Shown here one piece after another: positions 11,106 through 22,040 of a DNA stretch of 64,000 bases. The stretch's first letter is position 1, and each line of letters opens with the position of its first letter. The notes below the pieces were generated by a model. It was not told the origin of the DNA, did no database searches, and was given only the letters and a program-made list of their open reading frames with translations. Source of the stretch: Atriophallophorus winterbourni (Eukaryota; Platyhelminthes; Trematoda; Plagiorchiida; Microphallidae); assembly GCA_013407085.1 (NCBI GenBank), contig JACCGJ010014077.1, positions 24,279 to 88,278 on the forward strand. The letters are read 5' to 3'. A program made the position numbers and the translations under genes.

Positions 11106-11851
11106 TGCATGTGTGAGGGATAGAAATGTATGTAAATGTGCTATTTTAATTTTGTCTGATTAAAAATAATATTTTAGCGAGTTGAATTGATAATTTTGCC
11201 ATCCTCTCGTCAAAATGCCGTGCGAACAATTTTTTAAACCCTTGAGGAAAAACATGTTAACATCACTAACCACAAATTTTGCACACTAACATAGATTAAG
11301 TTAATGAATTCTTGTATAAAAATTAAAACGCTTCGTACGAAATTGAAGTCATATTATCATATTAAACTCAGAAAATATAAAATAATGAACACTGCTTCAA
11401 AATTGTTTAACTCAGCTTTCAAGATAAGATGCAAGATATCGGAAGCGACATGTCATTTATGTGCAATTAATAACTGAAAATAATTATCCGGAACCTAAAT
11501 TGAAAAACAATTACATGGAAGAATCAATCATTCATTGACACATTTTGAACACGTTCGATTTTATTCGCTCCGAATACACAATCAGTTGGATCATCATTAT
11601 TATGAGAGCAAATCTATATTTGAGAATTGTCGTCACAACAATAAGTAGCTGTGCTCCCAGGCAGTAGAAACGTGTGATTTTAATATTTCAATACTGACTG
11701 GGCGTGACTGCGTCGTTTGATGAAAGAACAACTTTCACATGTTTCTGTGACGTACAGAAATCTGATTCAATCCGTGTAAATCACGAAGTATCACTGTGGG
11801 AAATCATTCAACTAAAACTGACAAGTGCATGCGGATCCTGATCTTACTCTT
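11106..11851. repeat. Core of hammerhead-flanked composite repeat, copy 2
   Basis: The most complete core. 11366-11851 matches 4540-5011, and 11210-11851 matches the inverted copy at 26681-27269. 11150-11185 matches 32691-32750, beyond the BEL insertion. It gives the pre-insertion state of that locus. No protein-coding frame of note. Confidence 0.8.
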
Positions 11852-12170
11852 TCTACTTGATGGGTGCAAACGGCACGTAACCGCTCGTGGGGTGTATGAT
11901 GGAAACGCATGCAAATGAGTATTTTTGTTCACGATCGTGTTTTTAACCCGACTACATGTTTTGGGCAAATATGATTGAACAGGTTGTATCAGCTTTACTC
12001 AACAGTAGCCTACAAGTTCATGCATAGTTTATGTTTTTTTTCAAACGCTTTAAAGGCATGCGGATCCTGATTATACTGTTCTTATCTGTTGAGGTCAAAC
12101 AGCACGACACCGGTCGTGCTGTGTGTGTGAGATAAAAATATATGCGATCGAGCATTTTTCGGTATTTTAT
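11829..12170 (+). repeat. HHR-B tandem dimer, right arm of composite repeat
   Basis: The block GCATGCGGATCCTGAT occurs at 11829 and again at 12059, a head-to-tail period of about 230 bp. Each unit has a decayed plus-strand hammerhead: at 11851-11892 the core is TTGATGGG, and at 12081-12122 it is CTGTTGAG, with GAAA changed to GTAA and GACA. Neither should cleave. The units are inverted relative to 10858-11105. Confidence 0.7.
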
Positions 12171-12232
12171 TTTCAAACGAAATCAAATACAGAACTGTCA
12201 ACTGTCATACTAATGGAAAAGTTACCCAATGA

Positions 12233-12487
12233 TCACTGGAATGTAATCACGTAAACCCAAATCAGCAGACTTGATCCGAACACATTTAAAACATCGTATG
12301 CGATGGTTGACGAGCCTCCAGGTTTGGTTGTTGTCGATTGCTCATCAGGTTTGTTGCATAAATCAGCGGAGTTACAACATGTCGAAACGTACTTCGCAAG
12401 AAACGTTTCTTGAGTATTATTCGTGCAATCGGTAAAGCATCCTCTGTTAACTTGAGTTACCGTACCATTTATTAATTCTTTTGTTAT
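12233..12487 (-). CDS. 3'-terminal exon of CD59-like GPI-anchored Ly6/uPAR (LU-domain) protein
   Basis: The exon encodes 84 residues and a TGA stop at 12233-12235. The first half has the C-terminal cysteine pattern of a three-finger LU domain: CFTDC, then CC-x4-D-x-CN (CCNSADLCN), ending in the family's near-invariant Cys-Asn. A Ser/Thr/Gly-rich linker follows, then a hydrophobic C-terminus (VFGSSLLIWVYVITF) that fits a GPI-attachment signal. The start is a splice acceptor: on the minus strand a pyrimidine-rich tract runs into TTTCAG at 12488-12493, with the frame continuing in phase 0 if that phase is right. The signal-peptide exon and the first-half LU exon should lie above 12720 on the minus strand; I could not find them. 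In schistosomes, CD59-like proteins sit on the tegument; complement inhibition by them is not established. No obvious polyadenylation signal was identified. Confidence 0.8.
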   Translation of the reverse strand: MTKELINGTVTQVNRGCFTDCTNNTQETFLAKYVSTCCNSADLCNKPDEQSTTTKPGGSSTIAYDVLNVFGSSLLIWVYVITFQ

Positions 12488-12720
12488 CTGAAATTTGAAC
12501 AAAACAGAATAAATTTTATATTTCCTGGCTAATTCCCAATAAGAGATCTGATGTAATGTTCGCTGAGTTTGAAATTTGTTTCAATCAAATCATGTAGCGC
12601 TGTTGTTAGGCAATACGGATTAATTTTCAAATGATACAGCAGATTTACAAAGCTCACATTTCACTGAGAATATTTTGAACTAATACGCAATATCTGACAA
12701 TATCACAAATTGAGAAATTG
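12488..12720 (-). other. Intron 5' of CD59-like exon, 3' part
   Basis: Contains the acceptor and pyrimidine tract (CTGTTTTGTTCAAATTTCAG on the minus strand) and is the segment duplicated at 5074-5330. The duplication preserves the acceptor. Confidence 0.6.
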
Positions 12721-13055
12721 CGTTATTCTTGTACTGGCAACTTTAAAAGCAATAAAATATTTACGTTTGGAATGGCACGTGGATGTAATAAAGTTTCTGG
12801 TCACTAAATGTTAGTGATTTGATGCCTGCTTTCGTATAATTTTGATTTATAGGCAGCGCATTGTATGCATTGAAATACCTCAATGATTAATAAATTATAT
12901 ATTGCATTCTTACAATCATATATATGGCAAATAAGGAGAACAAAACTTCATTTCAAAATTTTATCTATAGACTAGTTTTAACAAAAAACATAACTAGTTC
13001 TATACGAATTACACATAAACAGCAGAAAATATTCGCTGAAAAAATACCAATGATA
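12721..13055. other. No recognised feature
   Basis: AT-rich; possibly still within the intron of the CD59-like gene. Confidence 0.4.
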
Positions 13056-13380
13056 TTAAAGAGACAAATTCGTCCCTACTTGTTCAACAAGCACTTCCTT
13101 GTGACAAAGGTATCGTGAGGCAAATGGAATAAATGACTTCCGATATGAAGACGGTCTTGATCGACGCTTTGACGAAGCTGGACTCATAAGCAGATCCTCA
13201 TGCCGCGAATGGGAATTACCATGTGGAAAATGTTGTTTCTGAACTCTTTTAAGAAAATCCTCATAAGGAAAAGAGCCTGCACGTAATACGATCCTGATGC
13301 AACGTTTGAGCAACACAAAGTCTTTTGAAAGAAACGGCTGTGTACTCTCCCTCACCCAAAGTTGGCCTCCAGTGATTAAT
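13056..13380 (-). mobile_element. Possible LINE C-terminal fragment
   Basis: The minus frame contains VLLKRCIRIVLRAGSFPYEDFLKRV, quoted here in parts: VLLKRCIRIVLRAG and FPYEDFLKRV. This resembles the post-RT segment of CR1/Jockey-type proteins (ERVQ-RALRIV...YE--L). The rest is not recognisable. It could be coincidental. Confidence 0.3.
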
Positions 13381-13818
13381 GACTACACGTCCTGCTGACA
13401 CAGAAGTCATTTTGTATCCTGAGGGCATGAATGAAACCATTGGAATACGTGAAGTCTCGGTGAAAAGCGATAAGAGCTACTAACTTATTATGACAGAAAA
13501 CAAAATATATCGTTTAATTGTGTTTACCCTGCTGTACATTCGTTGATATTGCATGCTTGTCCATCACATCATATATTTCAATAAACCAAAGTATCCGAAT
13601 AATCCTCACAATTATTTACACGTTTTCTACCTCTAGAACATTTTTACTTTTAAAGTTTTATAGTAAAGATAGTTAAACTTACAGAACAATAATTGCAACC
13701 ACCCAACGTGCTTGTATCTTTGGAGACGGTCGCACAGTTGAGACAATTATAGCAATCAACCGAAACCGCTGTAAATCGAAAATAATAATATCACTAAATT
13801 TGCAACTGTGGATCGTTG
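13381..13818. other. No recognised feature
   Basis: No frame or repeat recognised. Confidence 0.5.
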
Positions 13819-13819
13819 A

Positions 13820-13839
13820 TATATATATATATATATATA
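13820..13839. repeat. (TA)n microsatellite
   Basis: About ten TA units directly upstream of an HHR-B monomer. Confidence 0.9.
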
Positions 13840-14055
13840 AACATGTGTTTTGACACATGTGGTTGAACAGGTTAGTCGTACCAGCCTTATCCAACAGTGG
13901 CATGCAAGCGCTCCTTGTTCACCATTCCTCCACGTTTCCAGCGCATGTGGATCCTGATCATACTGTCCCTGCCTGATGAGTTCAAACAGCACGAAACTGT
14001 CGTGGGTGTGTGACGGAAAATCATGCCAAATGAAATATTTTTTCATGGTTATGGC
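13840..14055 (+). repeat. HHR-B monomer
   Basis: A single plus-oriented unit with CACATGTGGTTGAACAGG, the CAACAGTGGCATGCAAG block, ACCATTCCTCCACGTTTC and the ribozyme at 13964-14008, ending in the TTTTTTCATGG segment. Confidence 0.75.
13964..14008 (+). ncRNA. Hammerhead ribozyme motif (HHR-B), shortened stem III
   Basis: Plus strand: CCCTGC, CTGATGA, GTTC-AAACA-GCAC, GAA, ACTGT, C, GTGGG. The invariant core is intact and stem I pairs through G-C and G-U pairs. Stem II has one mismatch. Stem III lost one base relative to ACCGGT and now has a central U-U in a dimer, so activity is uncertain. Confidence 0.6.
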
Positions 14056-14104
14056 TTATATATATAAATGGTTCGTCGGCTGGGTATCAAGCTTTTAACT
14101 GTGT

Positions 14105-14490
14105 ACTATATGAGCGTCCATGAACTGAACGTCCAAGGCTGTCCGATCGAGTACGTTCCAGTCTTCAAATACCTCGGTTCAAGTATGTTGCCCAATGGTC
14201 CGGCGAAAATGAAGCTAGCTTAAGGCAATCGAACACAAGTAGCATTTAACTTGACGTGATCTGGGACTTACCAGCTTTCGATAAAGTTTGCACTCTATAC
14301 AAGCCTCATCGTCAGATACGTTTAAGGTCACGTTATCGGTCATCGTTACAATGTTGCGAGATAAAGTCGATACACTTGGCAACAATAACTGAATGCAAAT
14401 GTTTCAATAGATTTTTGATATCTGATCGAAGCTGCATTAATGATGCGATTATTTTGTGTGATAGTGCCGAAATGCCACAAACGCGATTAG
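14105..14490 (+). mobile_element. RTE-like reverse transcriptase fragment (thumb region)
   Basis: The frame at about 14115-14220 reads VHELNVQGCPIEYVPVFKYL then GSSMLPNGPAK, matching the FKYLGS-x3-x-NG block after the palm of RTE-type RTs. After a frameshift the sequence at 14256-14501 is collinear in position with the thumb but diverged. No palm or endonuclease is present. It lies directly downstream of an HHR-B monomer. Confidence 0.55.
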
Positions 14491-14501
14491 GCCGTAATTA
14501 A

Positions 14502-14925
14502 ACGTATATATCTATCCGAATAGAAAATATTCTCGTCTTTACCACGGTTTACCCGAGGGTCACGCGAAAACCGCAATGAATCCACCCAATCTCGGTCCTA
14601 CGTGTGAAGCGTTTTGTAGTTTTATTCATCATTGGCACAATTGATCTTCGAACCGTCACTATTACTGGTTAATCACATAAATACGTTACGAAAACGCAAA
14701 CGTTGGCTGGACCATGAAAATTCTATTACGTTTGTGCATCATCCAAATTGTCATTTATAACAAGAAATATTGATCATTGGCGAAATTTACAAGCTAAGCT
14801 AAAACCCATCAAACTAGACAATAATTAAAATCTGAAATTCAAGTAAATTTATGTATGTTACTTGAGAATAGCAAACATCTTTTTCATTTTTCAATTAAAT
14901 GTTCTGATAAAATTGATGTGTAATT
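14502..14925. other. No recognised feature
   Basis: May include decayed RTE 3' sequence, but nothing is recognisable. Confidence 0.4.
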
Positions 14926-15404
14926 TATGAAATGCGTAAACATGTATTTTGTTGAAGTTGTTGTTATTGGCCCCCCTTCGATGGATATCGATCATGATGT
15001 ATATCATCAGCGCGTATTGACTCAATGCTCCGTAGTTTTTAGAATGAATAAAAAATCCCATTCGGGAAGAACAATATCTGCCACAGCGCTCGCAACGATA
15101 GGCAGAACTCGGTCGATCAGCGTCCGTTGCACGCCGGCGGCGTGATCTGCTTTCACCTGTTTCTGCTCCTCCCCAGCTCGGAATGACGCTTTACACAGTT
15201 CCTCTAAATTGTACGGTCAAGAGCAAGTTCTTCGCAACTTGTAGGGTTAACGCCGAGAGCTTTCTTATCTCGTTTCCAAACGCCTTCGTACCGAAAGTGC
15301 AGTCTGCACAATGTGAGCAATCAAGGGCGTGTTCTTCGCAACTCAAGAGATTTCATTGCGCTTTCGCAAAAGTCATTGTACCGCAAATGCGCTCAACCCA
15401 ACGT
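14926..15404 (-). mobile_element. LINE-C 3' end with C-terminal zinc-finger-like motif
   Basis: The minus strand keeps the end of the LINE-C protein. It has TLQVAKNLLLTVQF-type remnants of the WE..A.DR..W motif, then YRCERCGRYCSSRMGFFIHS, the C-x2-C...H finger that closes this LINE family, and then the family's 3' untranslated signature (GATATCCATCGAAGG, GGCC). It matches the copies at 44280-44790 and 63540-63890. Its 5' side is broken off where the hAT element begins near 15405. Confidence 0.7.
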
Positions 15405-16480
15405 CTAGGGCTTGAAACCGGTTTTATAAAACCGATTCAAACCGATTCTCGTTTAATGATCGTCAAAACCAAAATCGAATAATAGAAAATGGGGTTTGAT
15501 TATTTGTAATTTTTGTATTTGTCATATTTGTTGTGTTAATATTTGTCGTTTCAATATTTAACTTTTTATATCCGCCTTTTGATTTTGAATTCTCTTAGGT
15601 GAGTCAATTTAGGATTAACAGGGGTTGATTTAAGATAAAACTACATCTGCTATTTATTTTTAAATATTAATATTCTCTTTGTTCTCCATCACATATTAAG
15701 AAGGAAATCAAATATGTGGAAATTTTATGTTTGGGAGAACAAAGATCAAGTTCAATGCACAAAGTGTCAGAAGACCATGAAATTTTCTGGAAGATAAGCC
15801 ACATCTTTGATTTTGCACTTAAAGAAACTTCCTGAAAGCAAATTATAACAAGATACGAATCAATCTCTTTTGAAAATAGCAAGAACGTCAAACAAACTAT
15901 TTAATTAAGAAATCTATGGAAGAATATATTTCAAAACTTGCCATTTTGGATGGATTATCTTCGAACTCAATCGCTAAAAGCAATTGTATACTGACAAGCC
16001 TTATTCTTCATTGACATTAGATGCATATACAAGTCTTTATGTATGTAGCGGAATGAAGAAATTGAAAAAAGAGACTAAAATAGACACAGGTGAATTTGAA
16101 ATCTCCAAAGAATTGAAATATTTTGCAGAAACTACAAATATAACCAGAAGCCCTGAGAGAAATAATAGAACATTCCTTGCAATCAGGGCGACTAGCATCC
16201 AATCAAAAAGAACTTTTGCAATTACAGGATTATTCAACACAAGTCTGTTCGGTAAAACGCTCATTGCATTGTGTTTCTCAATGGATTGTTTCCAAAAGAT
16301 GTAGATCATACAGCAAGTTAACAATTTTGAGTAGATTTGTAAAAGATTAAGAAGATCAAGCTTGTTTTGCTGACAATAAATAGTACTTGTATACGTATTT
16401 GTGTCTCTTTTGGATTTGTGTTCTTGAAACTTTTGAAAACCGGTTTTCAACTGGTTTGACGCATAATGTGAACTTGATTA
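15405..16480 (+). mobile_element. hAT DNA transposon, internally deleted and frameshifted
   Basis: At 15713-15850 one frame gives MWKFYVWENKDQVQCTKCQK then, past a stop, LILHLKK, a BED-type zinc finger (C-x2-C...H). Near 15912-15985 another frame gives KKSMEEYISKLAILDGL, matching the segment hAT proteins carry after the finger. At 16090-16300 come ATSIQSKRTFAITGLFNT and IALCFSMDCFQK, like the C-terminal hAT dimerisation domain (S--SER-FS-AG). The catalytic core between them is absent, so it is a deletion derivative. The left end may be AGGGCTTGAAACCGG at about 15410 and the right end lies near AAACCGGTTTTCAA at 16440-16470. Exact terminal repeats and the 8 bp duplication were not established. 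Confidence 0.7.
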
Positions 16481-17815
16481 TTGACCGACACGATTGATAT
16501 ATGGGGATCATTAACGCATGAGTTGTTCTAATCATGTTGATAGACAACTCATTCTTGGAAAGATACATTATATTATAATTTCGGCATCAATGGTATCATC
16601 GGAAGAAAGCACAATGTATCTTCCACAGTGTTAATTTATCAACATCCGCAATGTGTGTATAAACAGAAAACCAGAGGGTGATACTGATTTGAACACTAAA
16701 AACGCTGAGAGAAGAATAATTAACTTTTGTTGCAGATATTTAAATAACGTGATCAAAATTGTGTTTAATCTGGTAAAGAAGGTGTGAATTTAATCCGCTG
16801 GATTTCACTTAAGTGAGGTGATCAAGGCTTGAATTTCGAGCACATGAGACTGTTCGATCAATTGATACGCGAACGTCTTGTGTTTACATTTATAAAAGCT
16901 TTTGTTTTAAAAATCTCCTGAATTATAAGAGAAACTGTATATGATCAGGATCTTCGTGCCATATAACTCCGTGCTCCCGAAAACCGCTCGAATGCTTGTC
17001 GCGTAATACGTTCTAATTTTGAGATTGTATTTAGTAGTTTCTTCGGAGTATAACATTATTTACATTCTAACCGCTCTTTTGCAAATGTGTACAACACTTT
17101 ATACAGTGTACCATCATACTATTGATGCCAGAAAAACCTTATTGCTTACGGTTTTTGAGTAGAAACAGAACTGAGAATAGCACTCAATGGCATGATGTCA
17201 AAAGGGTCAGGATTTATGAGCAAATAATATCACTCACCAGGTTGTAGTATAATCAATTCGCAACAAAAGAGAAAGATTATTAATTCGGTATTCATAGTGA
17301 AACTGAATCTATTGAAGATTATTAAATTGATTATCTTGCAAACAAGCACGCATTTTATATGCTCGCGGTAACATGTGATCTGCAAGCATACTACCATACG
17401 TGACATGTGTCACTAAATAATATGCTTATGACGATTTTAAAGTGCTGACGATTAGGGTTGATGCTTCTTTATCGCTACGTGATTTGAAAAATATAATTCC
17501 GTCGAGCAAACACTGATTGCGTGAGCAATTCAACAGAAAGTGTCACTTTAGTTTCATTGATTTCCATCTGACATGATGTCTTGGTTTATCGAAGGTTGAG
17601 TGTCACCGTTGATTATGAACACTACACACAGGGAAAGAATATTGGAATGAATGTGAAAAATTTGGTTTCGTCGGATGATTTGCAGAATTTTAGATTAGGA
17701 AAATAATAATAAGTTTCACATGCTTGAACATTTTCGTACGTTTTACCTGATTATTGTTTACTATCGAAATATATGAAAATAGTTGAACAATTGTTTTCGT
17801 GTGCTGTCCTAGTAA
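16481..17815. other. No recognised feature
   Basis: AT-rich, with no motif-bearing frame. Its edges are a hAT remnant and a LINE-A fragment. Confidence 0.5.
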
Positions 17816-18455
17816 AACTAGAATTGTGACAAAATTCAAGGTTTTTGCTGGGCTAGAAACAATCAAGCTTAGTAATTACCATAGGATGGCAAAAATTACA
17901 ATGTAAGTTTATAAAAACAAGCAACATAATTTGACTTAACCTTATATAAGTAGTCGAGAAACGAATAATACAATAAAAACTCGTTAAATTTCGTTTAATT
18001 GTCATGCAAGCTTGTCGAGTATGCAACGGTAGAAGGTAAACTGTTCCAAGTAAAACCGACACGGAGAGAATTGTAATACTTCTTACACTTCAGGCGTGAA
18101 TGGGGTACCAACAGCGTATATTCATGGGTCTAATAATTTCTCGTATCCCGTCGCGTGGATAGGGATGGTTTGGGATATGGAAAATTTTCTAATGTAAGAT
18201 ATGGTCTCCTCTGATTCGTCGATAGGAAAAGTCAAACACATACAGAAACGTAAACCTTTCTTCGCGAGGCTTGTTTCGGATGCTGAGGACTAGTAGATTC
18301 GCTGCATAAATTCTGCATCTTCCACGGAGACTAAGACTGCACAGCGTTTTCCATGAATTGTCTCAAGTATGTACTCATGTTCCTGAGGAATATCTTGGTC
18401 CAACCTTTTCTGAATACACGTTTTTGTTGCTTTTATAAAGGCAGCGTTAGTTTGA
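17816..18455 (-). mobile_element. LINE-A 3' fragment
   Basis: Minus frames give LVLSIRNKPREERFTF then FDFSYRRIRGDHIL, and further on VLLGTVYLLPLHTRQ in the shifted frame of the FTWNSLP segment. It is closest to the copy at 20241-20711. The 3' untranslated part ends near 17830-17890 with CCATCCTATGGTAATTAC and a TTGAAT tail remnant. Confidence 0.7.
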
Positions 18456-19030
18456 AGTAAGGGTTTTAAACTATAGCATATTTAGAAACCCAAATATTTT
18501 GCATCACTGAGCGGTAAACTCTACTTGCTCTCCTACATTCATGAGCTTGTATTGGCTAAATGAAAAATGGCAGTTTGTCATTCAACTATCAATGGTAGAG
18601 CGCATCAAGATCTTTTTATAATTGCAGTCATATCTATTACATTAATAAATACTATATTAAAGTAAGCAGCACAATACTTCGCACTGAAAATATCCGAGGA
18701 ATAAAATAGAATGATGAAACAAACTGTGAACACTGTATTGTACCAAATTGAACGAATCACAGCACCGTTCAACTGTTTGAAAGCAATTAACACCGGATAA
18801 ATGCTGACATGCCTGTCTTCATTGTTCGAAACTTTTGTTCAATATCTCTTTACTTATCTGCTATATACATAAAAATTGTCGCTTTCTCCTTATATCACTT
18901 TGTGAAGTTGGTGCGTGAAGCCTTGAATAATTTATGAATTTTAGCATTTCTTCCCTTCATTTTGTTAGTTTATCTGATAGTTTTTTATCGGTTGAATCTC
19001 AAATCCCTGGAGACTTCCACAGACGTCTAC
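18456..19030. other. No recognised feature
   Basis: No motif-bearing frame recognised. Confidence 0.5.
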
Positions 19031-19690
19031 CTTAATTTTTTTGGAAAATGATCACATCATTGTTCTTGATACGGCAGATATTCGGACGTTTTTCCCCGGG
19101 TTGTTTTCCTCTCATTGTAAAAACATATATACTATGCTGCACAAGCCTGGACACCATCGATACAAAAAACATCTTACTTCTGGATCGCATATATCGCAGA
19201 GACCCCACGCTTGTAAATGAACTCGAAAATACATCATTCGCTGTGCGACTCAGGCGACTGGAGCTGAGGACACTTGCACGAGGAGAATGCGAGGTGATCT
19301 CATTCTCGCATACAAAATACTGTTTCCCACCCCTGGACACATAATTCTACCTTCGAACTTCCAGCCACAGATGTGGTCATGGTTGCAACTTGAAAATACC
19401 ACACTCCAAACGGAACTGTCGCGGGTATTTATAATCGGTGCGTGTTTGCTTTGTTTGGAATTCCCTCCCTGCCAATTTGGTAAGCTCAAACAGTTGATCT
19501 ACATTAAAATCGTAACTCGACGGTTATATGAGAGCTAATCAAAATATTGCCTCAAACAATTATTAAACTATCTTTGTCCCACCGATTTTGATTTTATTTA
19601 CACACATATATATACATTTCTACCTAGAGTTCGACTCTATGGTTATTGTGAAGTTAATAGCTTTCTCAACCATAAATCTTGAATCTTAAA
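19031..19690 (+). mobile_element. LINE-A 3' fragment, uninterrupted paralogue of 1-1856
   Basis: The frame 19048-19344 includes LLDRIYRRDPTLVNELEN and VRLRRLELRTLARGE from the LINE-A tail. The sequence continues to ACTCTATGGTTATTG and CATAAATCTTGAATCTT. Unlike the copy at 1-1856 it has no LINE-B insertion, so it shows the empty site at about 19515. Confidence 0.75.
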
Positions 19691-19694
19691 ATAA

Positions 19695-20805
19695 CCTAAT
19701 TGTGTAAAGATATGTTGAACACGGTCAAAACTCGTTTGGAAAAGAGCCGTAGACTATTGCCCCGAGAAATTTTACTAAGCTTATCGAAACTTCATTCTGG
19801 ACAGATAGATGCACCATAAAGTCCAAAAGAAACGCCACCAAGTCAATCAGTAGTTGACGTGACAGAAACAAATGCAGCCGATACGATAGATCATTGTATT
19901 CCAACAGTACAACCTCAAAACGATCAGGCCTACTTGAAAGTTAAAAACCTTCAGGTGCCGACTATGTAGGGGTAGGCCTAACATATATTCTTCAATCCGA
20001 TATCATCCTTCCCACACACCCCATCCTGGTTGAGAAAAACACGCCAAGAAATACATTTACACCAACGCACAATGTCTCGGAAACAAAATGCTCCAGTTTA
20101 AAAACCTCACTTCAAAATAACTCTGCCTTTAAAAAAGCAACACCTGTACTGAATCTAATCCAACGCGTATTTGGGAAATTTTCGCCAAAGATATCCCAAG
20201 AATCATGAATACCTATTTGAGAACAGTCAAGTAATACGGTGTGCAGACATGGTCTACGTGGCTCAAGAAGGATGTTGAACTTATGCAGCGAATCTATCAC
20301 CGCTCAACAAAACTATTTCTTGGCATCCGAAATAAACCTTATAAAGAAAGGATAGCTCATCTAAATCTGTTTGACTTTTCCCATCGACGAATCAGAGGAG
20401 ACTTTATGTTACTTTACAAAACATTCGATACCCCGAACCACCCCTTACAGGATTTATCCACGCGAAGGGATACGAGAATTGATCAGACCCATGAATATGT
20501 GCTGGTGGTAACCTATCCCCGGATGAACTATAGAAGGTATTTCTATTCTGTCCGTGTCTGTTTTACTTGGAGTAGTTTACCTTCTACCGTTGCTCACTTC
20601 ACCAGCTTGCATGAAATTAAAACGAAATTAGACGAATTTTTATTGAATTATTCTTTTCCCGAACACTTTTATACTGCTTATTCTAATTCCTTATCTTTTT
20701 CGTACACGTAAATTTCAGTTTTTACCATCCTATGGTTGTTGTTAAGCTTGTTGCATTTTAGACCATCAAAAACATTGAATCACCTTGAATTGAATCTTGA
20801 ATCTT
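19695..20805 (+). mobile_element. LINE-A copy, internally deleted, with TTGAATC tail
   Basis: The frame 20241-20711 reads KKDVELMQRIYHRSTKLFLG, FSHRRIRGDFMLLYKTFD and MNYRRYFYSVRVCFTWSSLP. Just upstream, frames give VLNLIQRVFGKF and RIMNTYLRTVKYGVQTW, so the RT thumb is partly present. Bases 19700-20090 are diverged and may be from ORF1 or the deleted 5' part. It ends with TATGGTTGTTGTTAAGC and repeats of TTGAATC at about 20780-20803. It seems to be an extra insertion next to the tail of the copy at 19031-19690. Confidence 0.75.
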
Positions 20806-20809
20806 GAAA

Positions 20810-21160
20810 ACATAATTCAACCTTGTTAAAAAAACGCACATCACTTTATGTGATTCACTCAAAAATATCATTCGCTGTATTGCGTTCCATCCGTTGTCGC
20901 ACGGTTTAATTAAACAGCAAAATCACAGATTTCATCCACGCCTAATTTACCGCTTTCCACATCTTGTTATAACAATTATAGTCAGGTTAGGAAATATATA
21001 ACTTGAATATTTCCACTGATTATATTCCATTTTACTTTTACACTGAGTTTACATTTCGAATATCTTCAATCAAGCTTGTCCCTTCGTGAATTTCATCGTA
21101 AGATGCATAAAAATTAGCGGTCGTTCTGAAAAAGAATCTTTTTAATACACACCGTGAAAC
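20810..21160. repeat. Segmental duplication, copy 2
   Basis: Collinear with 1857-2260. It breaks off just after TCTTTTTAATACACAC, where copy 1 continues towards the solo LTR. Confidence 0.8.
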
Positions 21161-21915
21161 CACTGCTTCTAACTCGAGAAGCTAAATTATTGTGTGTGTA
21201 TTAAAGATCATTCATGCTACGCTTATGTTCGTGGAATATTTGCATATTTTATAATAAATTACACGGAGAAAATTTGGATCAAGCACTCTGCCTTTCTGTC
21301 TAACGGAACATTTTGTGATGCTTACTACAAAAGCTGATGCTTGATCTGTAATATATCATTGTGAAATTATCTACTGAACATCTTCCTGAAAAATTGAGTA
21401 AGCTTCGTTCTTTGTCAAATTCTTGTGGAAGGTTTCATGTGGTCCAAACAGTTTCAAGTGAGTAAAGTGTGCCAGGATAAGCTGAAATTATTGAGCAGAT
21501 TTTCGTCGTATTTGTTTGATAACTCGAAAGCACTATCTCGTCGGATTTGAAAACATGATTTCACGGATTTGTGGAATATTTATTTGTAAAACATTTTCAT
21601 GTTTATTATCCGGAATTTAACCATCACATTGAATGAACTATGTTGTGATGAAATGGATTAGGTAGTAGATGATGACAGTCGTTGCGTTGTTGTAGTATTT
21701 GATTGATGGAATTTTGTCTAACCTGCATTGAACCCAGAAATAGCCATCAGAATAATCACGAAGTATATTCAAATTTTGCGCAATTCATCAATAATGGCGT
21801 ATTATTCAATTTGCATGAGTAAAAAGTCAGTGGTAGTCCAAAGTACCATTGACACAGTTGTTCTCAACCAAACAATCCAATTTGTCTTGTCGAAGTAGAA
21901 AATGAAGTAAATAAA
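21161..21915. other. No recognised feature
   Basis: No motif-bearing frame or repeat relation recognised. Confidence 0.5.
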
Positions 21916-22040
21916 CAAAAAGCTCATTTGAACGCATTTCCACCAAACACCGCACTCCCGGGTTTCGTGCTGTTTGCACTCATCCGGTATGGGCAGTGGG
22001 GTCAGGATCCGCGTGCGCTTGAAACAGAAGAAAAAGACTG
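21916..22040 (-). repeat. HHR-B partial monomer with decayed ribozyme
   Basis: Contains GCTCATTTGAACGCATTTCCA and the ribozyme region at 21950-21997. Stem II GTGC-AAACA-GCAC and GAAAC are intact on the minus strand, but the core reads CGGATGA instead of CTGATGA and stem III is ACCCGGG-like. Not expected to cleave. Confidence 0.6.

Noticed and set aside
15667..15891. Minus-strand frame of 74 codons
   Set aside because: Shadow of the plus-strand hAT BED-finger region.
16860..16885. GAACGTCT as the right-hand 8 bp duplication of the hAT element
   Set aside because: The sequence before it does not look like the inverted left end, so the match is probably chance.
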